Shown here one piece after another: positions 41,866 to 49,534 of a stretch of DNA of 64,000 bases; the first letter of the stretch is position 1, and each line of letters begins with the position of its first letter. The notes beneath the pieces were generated by a model. That model was not told the DNA's origin and did not search any database. It saw only the letters and a program-made list of their open reading frames with translations. This stretch comes from JAZBPO01 sp963691775. GTDB lineage: Bacteria; Pseudomonadota; Gammaproteobacteria; Pseudomonadales; Azotimanducaceae. Both the position numbers and the translations under genes were made by a program. The DNA is taken from NCBI GenBank assembly GCA_963691775.1, contig OY829369.1, forward strand, positions 2,542,001 to 2,606,000, given 5' to 3'.

Positions 41866-43934
41866 TGCTGGCGAGAGCCGAGCCAGCGATCGATCACGCG
41901 CTCGGCTTCCTCTGGGTCTTGCTCCAGCAGTGCCTGCGCCTGGGCCTGTACCTCGGGCAGCAGTGTGCGGTCCCGAACAAGGTCCGCTACGCGTAGGTCG
42001 ACAAGCCCGGTCTGCCGCGTGCCGAGCAGTTCACCTGGCCCCCGGAGCTCAAGATCCTTCTCGGCGATGACGAAGCCGTCGGTCGACTCCCGCAGCACCT
42101 TCAGGCGCTCGCGGCCGAGGCGCGAAAGTGGCCCCCTGTACATGAGCACGCAGTGGCTCTCGATCGCACCCCGACCGACGCGCCCGCGCAGTTGGTGAAT
42201 CTGCGCGAGGCCTAGACGGTTCGCGTCCTCGATGACCATGAGCGAGGCGTTCGGGACGTCCACCCCCACCTCGATCACGGTGGTCGCGACCAAGAGATCG
42301 AGTTCGCCGCTGGTGAACGCTGCCATGACCTGTGCCTTCTCATTCGCCTTCTGGCGCCCATGCACAAGGCCGACGCGTACACCCTTGAGTGACGATGCGA
42401 GCAGTGCGGCCGTGTCCTCGGCGGCCTGGGCCTCTAGCCCTTCCGAATCCTCGATCATCGTGCATACCCAGTACGCCTGTCGGCCTGAACGGCAGGCAGC
42501 GGATACGCGAGCCATGACATCAGCGCGGCGATCCCCGTCGAGTACGACGGTGGTTACGGGCTTGCGGCCGGGGGGGAGTTCGTCAAGCACCGACAGGTCG
42601 AGATCCGCGTAGGCGCTCATGGCGAGCGTGCGCGGGATCGGCGTCGCGGTCATCACCAGCTGATGCGGCACCGTGTCCGCGTCGCCGTCGTTCCCCTTGT
42701 TGCGAAGGGCGAGGCGCTGGTGGACGCCGAAGCGGTGCTGCTCGTCGATGATGACGAGTGCGAGATCCCTGAAGTCGACGCCGCCCTGGAATAGCGCGTG
42801 CGTTCCGACGACGACAGATGCCTCACCGCTTGCAACAAGGGCTTCCTGACGACGTCGCTCGGGCGCTCGCAGGCGACCGGTGAGTACCGCCGTATGCACG
42901 CCCAGCGGATCGAACCAGGTGGCGAGCGTGCGCGCGTGCTGCTCGGCCAGCAATTCGGTTGGGGCCATGAAAGCGATCTGACGCCCGTGCTCCGCTGCGC
43001 GCAGAGCAGCGCAGGCCGCAATGAGCGTCTTGCCGGAGCCGACGTCCCCCTGCACGAGGCGCATCGCCGGCGTGCTGCGCGCGAGATCGGCGTCGATCTC
43101 AGCGACCGCGCGGGTTTGTGCGCGCGTCGGCGTGAATGGCAGCGAGGCGAGGAGTCGATCGCGTAGAGGCCCACCGGCGGGAAGTGCGTGCGCACGACGC
43201 GAGCGCGCACTGCGGCGCGCACGCAGGAGTGAAAGGTGATGAGCCAGGAGCTCATCGAGGGCCACGCGTCGCTGTGCCGGGTGCGCGCCGGCGTCGAGCG
43301 CCGTGAGCGAGACCTCTGGCGTAGGCGCATGCAGAAGCCTCAGAGCGTCCACGAGGTCGCGGCCAAGCCGTCCGCGGTGGCGGTTGGCCAGGGCGACGGC
43401 CTGCTCGGTGAGCGTGCGCATGCGCCCCTGACCGACGCCCTCCGTGATCGGGTAGACAGGCGTCAGGCGGTCCGAAAGTGCAGGTGGCGTCCCGGACAGG
43501 ATGCGGTATTCCGGGTGGTAGAGCTCTGCGCCGCTGGAGCCGATACGCACCTCACCGAAGCAGCGAATGCGCGCACCCTTGCGCAGTTGCGTCTGCTGCT
43601 GGCGAGAGAAGTGGAACAGGCGCATGGAGATGTGGCCCGTGCCGTCTGCGATGCGGGCAAGGAGGCTGCGGCGTCGACCGAACACGACGTCCGAGGCTGC
43701 GATCTCTCCCTCTATCACTACGGCCTGCCCGGCGCGTGCGGATCCTATTGGCGTCAGCCGCGTGCGGTCCTCGTAGCGTAGCGGGAGATGAAAGAGCAGG
43801 TCTTGTACTCGCCGGATGCCGAGGCGTTCGAGCTTCTCTGCGAGTGCGCTGCCGACGCCGCGAAGGATCGTTACGGGTGCGGACAGGCCCGAGTCGTCAT
43901 TCGAAGGCGCACTGTTAGGGTCGGACGTCGCCAT
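41850..43934 (-). CDS. recG: ATP-dependent DNA helicase RecG
   Basis: RecG is a branch-migrating helicase that regresses stalled forks and processes recombination intermediates. The 694-aa protein has the N-terminal wedge domain (LRYEDRT, GEVRIGSSGAELYHPEYR), Walker A QGDVGSGKT, IIDEQHRFGV (DEQH box), TATPIPRTL, and the C-terminal QLRGRVGRG and RLGRERLKVLRESTDGF motifs. A few basic residues near the start are atypical but the length is normal. In E. coli it follows spoT, whereas here it lies 6 kb away on the same strand. Confidence 0.97.
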   Translation of the reverse strand: MATSDPNSAPSNDDSGLSAPVTILRGVGSALAEKLERLGIRRVQDLLFHLPLRYEDRTRLTPIGSARAGQAVVIEGEIAASDVVFGRRRSLLARIADGTGHISMRLFHFSRQQQTQLRKGARIRCFGEVRIGSSGAELYHPEYRILSGTPPALSDRLTPVYPITEGVGQGRMRTLTEQAVALANRHRGRLGRDLVDALRLLHAPTPEVSLTALDAGAHPAQRRVALDELLAHHLSLLRARRSARSRRAHALPAGGPLRDRLLASLPFTPTRAQTRAVAEIDADLARSTPAMRLVQGDVGSGKTLIAACAALRAAEHGRQIAFMAPTELLAEQHARTLATWFDPLGVHTAVLTGRLRAPERRRQEALVASGEASVVVGTHALFQGGVDFRDLALVIIDEQHRFGVHQRLALRNKGNDGDADTVPHQLVMTATPIPRTLAMSAYADLDLSVLDELPPGRKPVTTVVLDGDRRADVMARVSAACRSGRQAYWVCTMIEDSEGLEAQAAEDTAALLASSLKGVRVGLVHGRQKANEKAQVMAAFTSGELDLLVATTVIEVGVDVPNASLMVIEDANRLGLAQIHQLRGRVGRGAIESHCVLMYRGPLSRLGRERLKVLRESTDGFVIAEKDLELRGPGELLGTRQTGLVDLRVADLVRDRTLLPEVQAQAQALLEQDPEEAERVIDRWLGSRQHYAEA

Positions 43935-43949
43935 GGAAGCTCTTCATGA

Positions 43950-44936
43950 ATGGTGCTTGATCAAGTGTCCGCCTCACCGCAGATTGCGCAAGTAGAACCC
44001 TTGCGAGATGGGAAGGCCCAGGTGGCGGATATCACTGACGAGGTGTTTGCCGATCGCGCTTTGCTGCTTGTCGGCCTGGGTGATCTAGGTTCCGGCCTCG
44101 CCGAGGTGCTCGCTGGGCGCGGTGCCCGAGTCACTGGCGTGCGCCGCGGTGCGGACGCGCCGCCGGGTGTGGGGCTCGTTCGCGCGGATGCGAGCGATCC
44201 CCTAGCCCTGGGGGCCATCGAAGGTGCCTACGATGCTGCGGTTATCTGTGTCACGCCGTCGAGCGCCGACGAGGCGGGGTACCGCGCCGGCTATCTGGCG
44301 GTTGCCGAGGCCTGTGCAGCGCGCTTCGAAGCGCTTGGCGTTCCCCGGGTTCTTTGGGTGTCCAGCACGTCCGTCTATGGCTCCGGTGACGGGGATGAGA
44401 TCGACGACGACGCTCCGACTTCTCCGGATGGATTCCGTGGGCGCGTCTTGCTCGAGGCAGAGCTGGCATTGCGTGAGCGAGTGCCCACTACGGCCGTACG
44501 CCTGTCCGGCGTCTACGGTCCGGGGCGCCATGCAGTGCTGCGCTCTGTGCTCTCCGGCGCGGGAGCGCCCGCTGAACCGGTTCAGTGGACGAACCGCATC
44601 CACCGAGACGATGCAATTGCGGTGCTGACCTTTCTACTTGCGCGTTCCTTTGAAGGGGAGTTGCTGCCCGACGCAATTCTTGCGACGGATCCATCGCCGA
44701 CGCCCCGACATCAGGTGCTGGCTTGGCTCGCGAAACGGACGAAGGTCGAACTCGACCCGACGAGCGACGCACCCCACCGTGGCGGGAATCGACGGCTGAT
44801 TCCCAGGCGATTGCTCGAGCTTGGATACCGCTTTGTCCATCCCGATTATCGGAGTGGGTTCGAGGCGATCGTCGCGCCGCTGGAAGCATCGGGGGAGCTC
44901 GATGCGCTGCGCCGCGTGGTTGGCTCTGGTCGCTAA
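43950..44936 (+). CDS. SDR family NAD(P)-dependent oxidoreductase, YeeZ-like
   Basis: The 328-aa product has an N-terminal Rossmann motif LLLVGLGDLGSGLAEVL, an SSTSVYGSGDG segment with a YG that suggests the SDR-type tyrosine, and RLSGVYGPGRHAVLR, then NRIHRDDAIAVLTFLL. These are the landmarks of the YeeZ/extended SDR group. The actual substrate is unknown. It starts 15 bp from recG in the opposite direction and runs towards the rtcA remnant. Confidence 0.8.
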   Translation: MVLDQVSASPQIAQVEPLRDGKAQVADITDEVFADRALLLVGLGDLGSGLAEVLAGRGARVTGVRRGADAPPGVGLVRADASDPLALGAIEGAYDAAVICVTPSSADEAGYRAGYLAVAEACAARFEALGVPRVLWVSSTSVYGSGDGDEIDDDAPTSPDGFRGRVLLEAELALRERVPTTAVRLSGVYGPGRHAVLRSVLSGAGAPAEPVQWTNRIHRDDAIAVLTFLLARSFEGELLPDAILATDPSPTPRHQVLAWLAKRTKVELDPTSDAPHRGGNRRLIPRRLLELGYRFVHPDYRSGFEAIVAPLEASGELDALRRVVGSGR

Positions 44937-44948
44937 AGTGCAGAGGAG

Positions 44949-45967
44949 TTATCCGACCTCGCAAAGAAAGTGATCACCGCTAGGTGTGAACGCGATGTCG
45001 ACGTCGAGAAATCTCCTGATCACTTCTGCGTTGGTAAGGGCGTGACGGCTAGGTCGGTCAGTCGTGAAACGCCCGCCGCGCGCGAGAGCCAACGGGAGAA
45101 GGAGTTGATCGGCGAGTGCGTGCGTGACGGCCGCGCCGCGACGATCGAAGCGACTCTTTCGGCGGTGATGCCTCTAGCGCCGAACCCTGAGAAGCACGCC
45201 GTCAATCGTTCGTACTCGATCTGGGCGATTAGGACGTTTCCAGGGCCATCCGATTCGAGGCGGTTGCACCGGCGATGTTCCTGCGGGACGTTCAGCGCCT
45301 CTCCCGCAGCATCGAGTTCTCGCTCCGCGATTCGGCGCGCGAGATTCGAGATCAGACACGTAACGGAGCGAGACTTCTCTTCGCCACGGTCTACGTAGTC
45401 CAGCGGCGCAAGCGTCGCTGAGGCCGGCTTTGGTCTTACGTCCATGCGAATGCGCCCGCCCCCGGCGGGTACGAACCCGTGGCGTTCGAGACTTGCGCTG
45501 ACGTCATGTCCGATCGATCGAAGCGCCGGCAGAAACGAGTTCGCCAGGAACTCGAACGGCGGTGCGGCAGGGTTGTGGGTACCGCCGATGAGCTCGACGG
45601 TCGACGGATCGTCTGCCGTGAGCAGAAGCGGCAGGATGGTCTGCAGAACCAGGATCGCGCTGCCTGCTGAACCCACGGCGAACGAGTAATCGCCGCCTTG
45701 AATCTTCCCGGGAGTGAAGCTGACCATCTGGCTGCCGAGCTCGCCGCCTTCGACAGTGCCGTCGGTGATTACCTTCACTGCGCTGAGGGCGGTAAGGTGC
45801 TGGCGCAGCAGACCGGATCGTTCGCGCCCGGCGCGAATCGAGGTGATGCGCACCGGCCGCTCGGCGACAGCGGCGAGCGAAAGAGCAGAGCGGAGAACCT
45901 GTCCTCCACCCTCTCCAGCGGAACCGTCGATTTCGATCACGTCGAACGTCCTGTTTCTGTGGGCCAT
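44949..45967 (-). pseudogene. rtcA: RNA 3'-terminal phosphate cyclase, frameshifted
   Basis: RtcA cyclises RNA 3'-phosphate ends. The open frame from the ATG at 45967 (or a TTG at 45997 overlapping rtcB) reads as RtcA: DGSAGEGGGQVLRSALSLA, TSIRAGR, LLRQHLTALSA, SAGSAILVLQT, GGTHNPAAPPFEF. After GITAERVASIVAA the frame leaves the family and stops at 45020. In another frame the missing RtcA end continues: GAAVTHALADQLLLPLALA, then GRFTT, PSRHALTNAEVIRRFL, stopping at 44949. About ten residues around the junction (45110-45150) are also missing relative to E. coli RtcA, so a deletion caused the shift. The truncated form lacks the C-terminal region that carries conserved active-site histidine motifs. 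Confidence 0.82.
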
Positions 45968-45993
45968 CGGGCCCGACTCGTAGATGGGTGGCG

Positions 45994-47229
45994 TCAACCC
46001 TTCACGCAGACGACCTGCCGCAACGTGTGCACGATCTCGACGAGATCCTTCTGTGCCGCCATGACAGCGTCGATCTCCTTGTACGCGGCAGGTGTCTCGT
46101 CAAGTACACCCGGGTCGTCACGGCACTCCACGTGTGCCACGGCTGCCAGGTGCTCGGCCATGGATACATGCTTCTTGGCCGCCGTCCTGGACATGACGCG
46201 CCCCGCCCCGTGACTGCAGGAGCAAAAGCTCTCTTCGTTCCCGAGCCCACGGACGATGTACGAGCGTGTGCCCATGGATCCAGGGATGATTCCTAGCAAG
46301 CCGCGGGCGGCTCGAACGGCGCCTTTGCGCGTGACCAGAATGTCCTCTCCGAAGTGGTTTTCGCGCGCCACGTAGTTGTGGTGGCAATTCACCGCTTCTG
46401 CTGCCGCACTGAAGGAAAGTCCGAGCGCTGCGCGGGCAGCGTCCAGCGTTCGTGCCATCATCGCCGTCCGATTTGCCGCGGCAAAGGTTTGCGCCCACTC
46501 CACGGCTTCGACGTAGTCGTCGAAGTTTCGGGTTCCCTCTGGAAAGTAGGACAGGTCCTCGTCCGGGAGGTTGATGAACCAGCTGCGCATATCCTTCTTC
46601 GCCAGCTCGATGAAGTAGGTCCCGATCCGGTTACCGACCCCTCGCGAACCAGAATGAAGCATGAACCAGACGAGATCCTGCTCGTCCAGGCAGACCTCGA
46701 TGAAGTGATTACCAGTACCGAGCGTGCCTAGATGCTTGCGGTTGTTGGTCCGTTCAATCGCGGGATGCTTGGCCGTAATGCGGGCAAATTCACCTGCGAG
46801 GGTTGCCCACATGGCGTCCACGGATGCCGGCGGGGTCTCCCAGGAACCCTTGTCGCGGCGGGAGCGATTCGTGGATCGACCGTGTGGCACTGCCTTCTCG
46901 ATTGCCGAACGCAGTTCGCGCAGCGAGTCGGGTAGCTGCGATGCCCGAAGGTCCGTTCGCACGGCCATCATTCCGCAACCGATATCGACGCCCACGGCTG
47001 CGGGGATGATCGCGCCCTTGGTCGGGATGACAGACCCTACGGTCGAGCCCTTGCCGACATGGACGTCGGGCATCACCGCTAGATGACGAAAGACGAATGG
47101 CATCTGGGCCGTACGCTGCAGCTGTTCGCGCGCCTTGTCCTCGACTGGAACGCCTTTGGTCCAGAGCTTGATGAGCTTGCCGGTGCCGTTCGCTGCCATC
47201 GTCTCGTGGTTGGTTCCGATTGAGGTCAC
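45994..47229 (-). CDS. rtcB: RNA-splicing ligase RtcB
   Basis: RtcB ligates RNA 2',3'-cyclic phosphate or 3'-phosphate ends to 5'-OH ends with GTP and Mn2+. The GTG at 47229 gives 411 aa and has a strong ribosome site (GGGAGAAG) 4 nt upstream; an ATG at 47199 is the alternative, and the frame further upstream overlaps the promoter. Motifs match E. coli RtcB along the whole length: VMPDVHVGKGSTVGSV, GVDIGCGM, GTGNHFIEV, HSGSRGVG, CHHNYV, SCSHGAGRVMSR and the final LRQVVCVKG. A sigma-54 promoter lies about 130 nt upstream and rtcA follows directly. Confidence 0.96.
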   Translation of the reverse strand: MTSIGTNHETMAANGTGKLIKLWTKGVPVEDKAREQLQRTAQMPFVFRHLAVMPDVHVGKGSTVGSVIPTKGAIIPAAVGVDIGCGMMAVRTDLRASQLPDSLRELRSAIEKAVPHGRSTNRSRRDKGSWETPPASVDAMWATLAGEFARITAKHPAIERTNNRKHLGTLGTGNHFIEVCLDEQDLVWFMLHSGSRGVGNRIGTYFIELAKKDMRSWFINLPDEDLSYFPEGTRNFDDYVEAVEWAQTFAAANRTAMMARTLDAARAALGLSFSAAAEAVNCHHNYVARENHFGEDILVTRKGAVRAARGLLGIIPGSMGTRSYIVRGLGNEESFCSCSHGAGRVMSRTAAKKHVSMAEHLAAVAHVECRDDPGVLDETPAAYKEIDAVMAAQKDLVEIVHTLRQVVCVKG

Positions 47230-47369
47230 TGAACTTCTCCCTGCTCCTGTCGAATTCGCGCGGATCGGATGATGCGCGCTGCGCTGTGCCATAGCCCCGG
47301 ACGGGACCATTCCCATCCGGGGACTTTCCCGGAACAGCGGAGACCGCAGTGCGACCTCCCTCCGGCTTG

Positions 47370-47385
47370 AGCACAAGCTGTGCCA
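47370..47385 (-). promoter_or_regulatory. Sigma-54 (RpoN) promoter of rtcBA
   Basis: On the minus strand the sequence is TGGCACAGCTTGTGCT. It matches the -24/-12 consensus TGGCAC-N5-TTGCW with one mismatch and correct GG-GC spacing. It points to rtcB, which is known to be sigma-54 dependent and RtcR-activated in E. coli. The leader would be about 130 nt. Confidence 0.82.
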
Positions 47386-47482
47386 GCGTCTTCGCTGAAT
47401 CGAGAGTGTGGCTAAACCGTTGATTTATCTGGCCCTGGGTAGAAGGTAGAGGTCCGTGCCCGAGCTGCGAGGCTCATAGGTG

Positions 47483-47498
47483 TTATCCTTTGAGATAA
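47483..47498. promoter_or_regulatory. Candidate RtcR operator 1
   Basis: TTATCCTTTGAGATAA is a partial palindrome (TTATC-N6-GATAA). It is one of two copies whose centres are 20 bp apart, about two helical turns, lying 98 bp or more upstream of the rtcB sigma-54 promoter. This is where an enhancer-binding activator would sit. Confidence 0.6.
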
Positions 47499-47502
47499 AT
47501 GC

Positions 47503-47518
47503 TTATCCAAAGAGATAA
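47503..47518. promoter_or_regulatory. Candidate RtcR operator 2, overlapping the rtcR ribosome site
   Basis: TTATCCAAAGAGATAA is the second copy of the partial palindrome and ends 2 bp before the rtcR ATG. Its right half forms the likely Shine-Dalgarno region of rtcR, so RtcR binding here could also limit its own expression. Confidence 0.6.
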
Positions 47519-47520
47519 CT

Positions 47521-49113
47521 ATGAGGGCAACGGTTGTCTTCAGCCTCCTGGGCACTCAGCTCGATGCGGGGCGTGGTCCTGCGCGCTGGAATCGTTGGCG
47601 TCCGAATGTTGGCATCTGCATGCAGCCGGACCTCGTGGTGACTCGTCTGGAATTGCTTCACGGCCGACGCCATACGAAGGTCGCCGAGGTGGTCAGCAGC
47701 GACATTGCGGGTGCCTCGCCGGAGACGGTCGTTAACCGCCGGCTCCTCGAGTTCGACGACCCGTGGGACTTCGAAGAGGTCTACGCGAAGCTTCTCGATT
47801 TTATTCGTGCCTATCCGTTTGATACCGATGCGGAAACGTATCTCGCGCATCTGACGACGGGTACGCACGTCGCACAGATCTGCTGGTTCCTGCTGACGGA
47901 GGCACGGTACCTACCGGGGAAGTTACTTCAGTCCTCGCCCTCCCGTGACACGCCCGTTGAAGGTACGACTCAAACGATTGATCTAGACCTTTCTCGCTAT
48001 GACGCGATCGCCAGTCGCTTCGCAATGGAGCGTGAGGAAGGGACGAACTTCCTGAAGTCGGGGATCGTGACTCGTAACCCCGGCTTCAACGCGATGATCG
48101 ACCAGATCGAGAAAGTCGTGATTCGCTCGCCTGCACCCGTCCTGCTTCTGGGCCCAACTGGTGCTGGAAAGTCGCAGCTTGCGCGGCGGATTTTTGAGCT
48201 GAAGCAGTCTCGGCATGTTCTTAGAGGTGAGTTCGTGGAGGTGAACTGCGCGACGCTTCGTGGCGACAACGCGATGTCCGCACTCTTCGGTCATCGAAAG
48301 GGGGCCTTCACCGGCGCCGTGGAAGATCGACCCGGGCTGCTGCGTGCGGCTGATGGGGGGCTGTTGTTCCTGGACGAAATAGGAGAACTCGGCCTCGACG
48401 AGCAAGCGATGATTCTTCGCGCCGTCGAGGATCGTTCGTTTCTTCCGTTGGGCGCAGATCGGCCCGACAGCAGCAACTTCCAACTCATCGCTGGCACCAA
48501 CAGAGACCTGCGGGCTTGCGTGGTTGAGGGCAGGTTCCGAGAGGACTTGCTGGCAAGGCTCGATCTCTGGACGTTCGAACTGCCTGGATTGCGTGAGCGT
48601 CGAGAGGACATCGAAGCAAACGTGGACTTTGAACTGCACCGGGTTTCTGCCGCTACAGGTACCCAGGCGGCCTTTAACAAAGAGGCGCGCACCGCGTATC
48701 TCCGTTTCGCGACCGGTTCGGAAGCGCTGTGGCGTGGGAACTTCCGCGATCTGGGTGCCTCAGTGATGCGCCTCGCAACGCTTGCGGGGGAGCGCCGAAT
48801 CGATATCGCCCTGGTCCGAGAAGAGATCGAACGCTTGCGCCGCACCTGGCGCAGGCCTGGCGGCAGCTCAGATTTGGGCGATCGGAGCGTCCTCGAGTCG
48901 TGCCTTGGAAAAGAAGGCGCCAACGCGATCGATCCTTTCGATCAGGCGCAGCTCGCATCCGTCATCGAAACCTGCCGAAGAAGCGAGACGCTGAGCGACG
49001 CTGGGCGCGCGCTTTTCGCCGTATCTCGAATGGCGAAGCGTTCACGAAACGATGCAGATCGACTCAGGAAATACCTCTCCCGCTTCGGGCTGGATTGGCG
49101 CGCTGTAAAGTGA
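47521..49113 (+). CDS. rtcR: Sigma-54 dependent transcriptional activator RtcR (CARF domain)
   Basis: RtcR activates rtcBA when its N-terminal CARF-type domain senses an RNA-derived ligand. The 530-aa protein has a CARF region in about residues 1-180 (VVFSLLGTQLD, ETYLAHLTTGTHVAQICWFLL), an AAA+ domain with Walker A GPTGAGKS (211-218), the sigma-54 contact loop GAFTGA (261-266), GGLLFLDEIGELGLDEQ and the R-finger region, and a C-terminal DNA-binding region. It is divergent from rtcB, with the predicted operators directly before its start. Length equals that of E. coli RtcR. Confidence 0.95.
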   Translation: MRATVVFSLLGTQLDAGRGPARWNRWRPNVGICMQPDLVVTRLELLHGRRHTKVAEVVSSDIAGASPETVVNRRLLEFDDPWDFEEVYAKLLDFIRAYPFDTDAETYLAHLTTGTHVAQICWFLLTEARYLPGKLLQSSPSRDTPVEGTTQTIDLDLSRYDAIASRFAMEREEGTNFLKSGIVTRNPGFNAMIDQIEKVVIRSPAPVLLLGPTGAGKSQLARRIFELKQSRHVLRGEFVEVNCATLRGDNAMSALFGHRKGAFTGAVEDRPGLLRAADGGLLFLDEIGELGLDEQAMILRAVEDRSFLPLGADRPDSSNFQLIAGTNRDLRACVVEGRFREDLLARLDLWTFELPGLRERREDIEANVDFELHRVSAATGTQAAFNKEARTAYLRFATGSEALWRGNFRDLGASVMRLATLAGERRIDIALVREEIERLRRTWRRPGGSSDLGDRSVLESCLGKEGANAIDPFDQAQLASVIETCRRSETLSDAGRALFAVSRMAKRSRNDADRLRKYLSRFGLDWRAVK

Positions 49114-49125
49114 ACTCGGCTGTGA

Positions 49126-49518
49126 TCAGCCGATTCGCATCACTGCTTCTACCTCGACGCCCGCACCCCGGGGAAGCGCGGCAACCTGGACCGCGGCGCG
49201 CGCGGGATAGGGTGCCTGCAGGCGCGCTTCCATTGCCGCGTTCACGGCGCCGAAATGCGCAAGGTCGACAAGAAACACATTGAACTTCACGACGCGCTGA
49301 AGATTGCCGCCGGCGGCTTCGGCCACCGCGGTGAGATTGTCGAAGACCTGATCGATCTGGGCTTCGATGCCACCCTCCACCATTTCCATGGTCTCTGGTA
49401 CGAGCGGAATCTGCCCCGACATGAAGACGAGATCGCCGACGATCGCGGCTTGGGAATAGGGGCCGATCGCGGCGGGCGCCGCGTCCGTGGAAACCGGCTC
49501 GAATGCTGCGTCGGACAT
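49126..49518 (-). CDS. ridA: RidA family 2-iminobutanoate/2-iminopropanoate deaminase
   Basis: RidA hydrolyses reactive enamine/imine intermediates produced by PLP enzymes. The 130-aa protein has the signature IGPYSQAAIVGDLVFMSGQI and the C-terminal active-site arginine in ARAAVQVAALPRGAGVEVEAV. It lies 16 bp downstream of spoT on the same strand, so it is probably the last gene of the gmk-rpoZ-spoT-ridA operon, an arrangement seen in many gammaproteobacteria. It converges with rtcR with a 12-bp gap. Confidence 0.95.
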   Translation of the reverse strand: MSDAAFEPVSTDAAPAAIGPYSQAAIVGDLVFMSGQIPLVPETMEMVEGGIEAQIDQVFDNLTAVAEAAGGNLQRVVKFNVFLVDLAHFGAVNAAMEARLQAPYPARAAVQVAALPRGAGVEVEAVMRIG

Positions 49519-49534
49519 GAACAGACTCCGTCCC

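Noticed and set aside
47266..47284. Second TGGCAC near 47280 as a sigma-54 site
   Set aside because: The -12 element is AGCGC, without the GC at the required distance, unlike the 47370-47385 site.
47230..47376. N-terminal extension of RtcB to 47376
   Set aside because: It would cross the predicted sigma-54 transcription start, and E. coli RtcB length fits the GTG at 47229.
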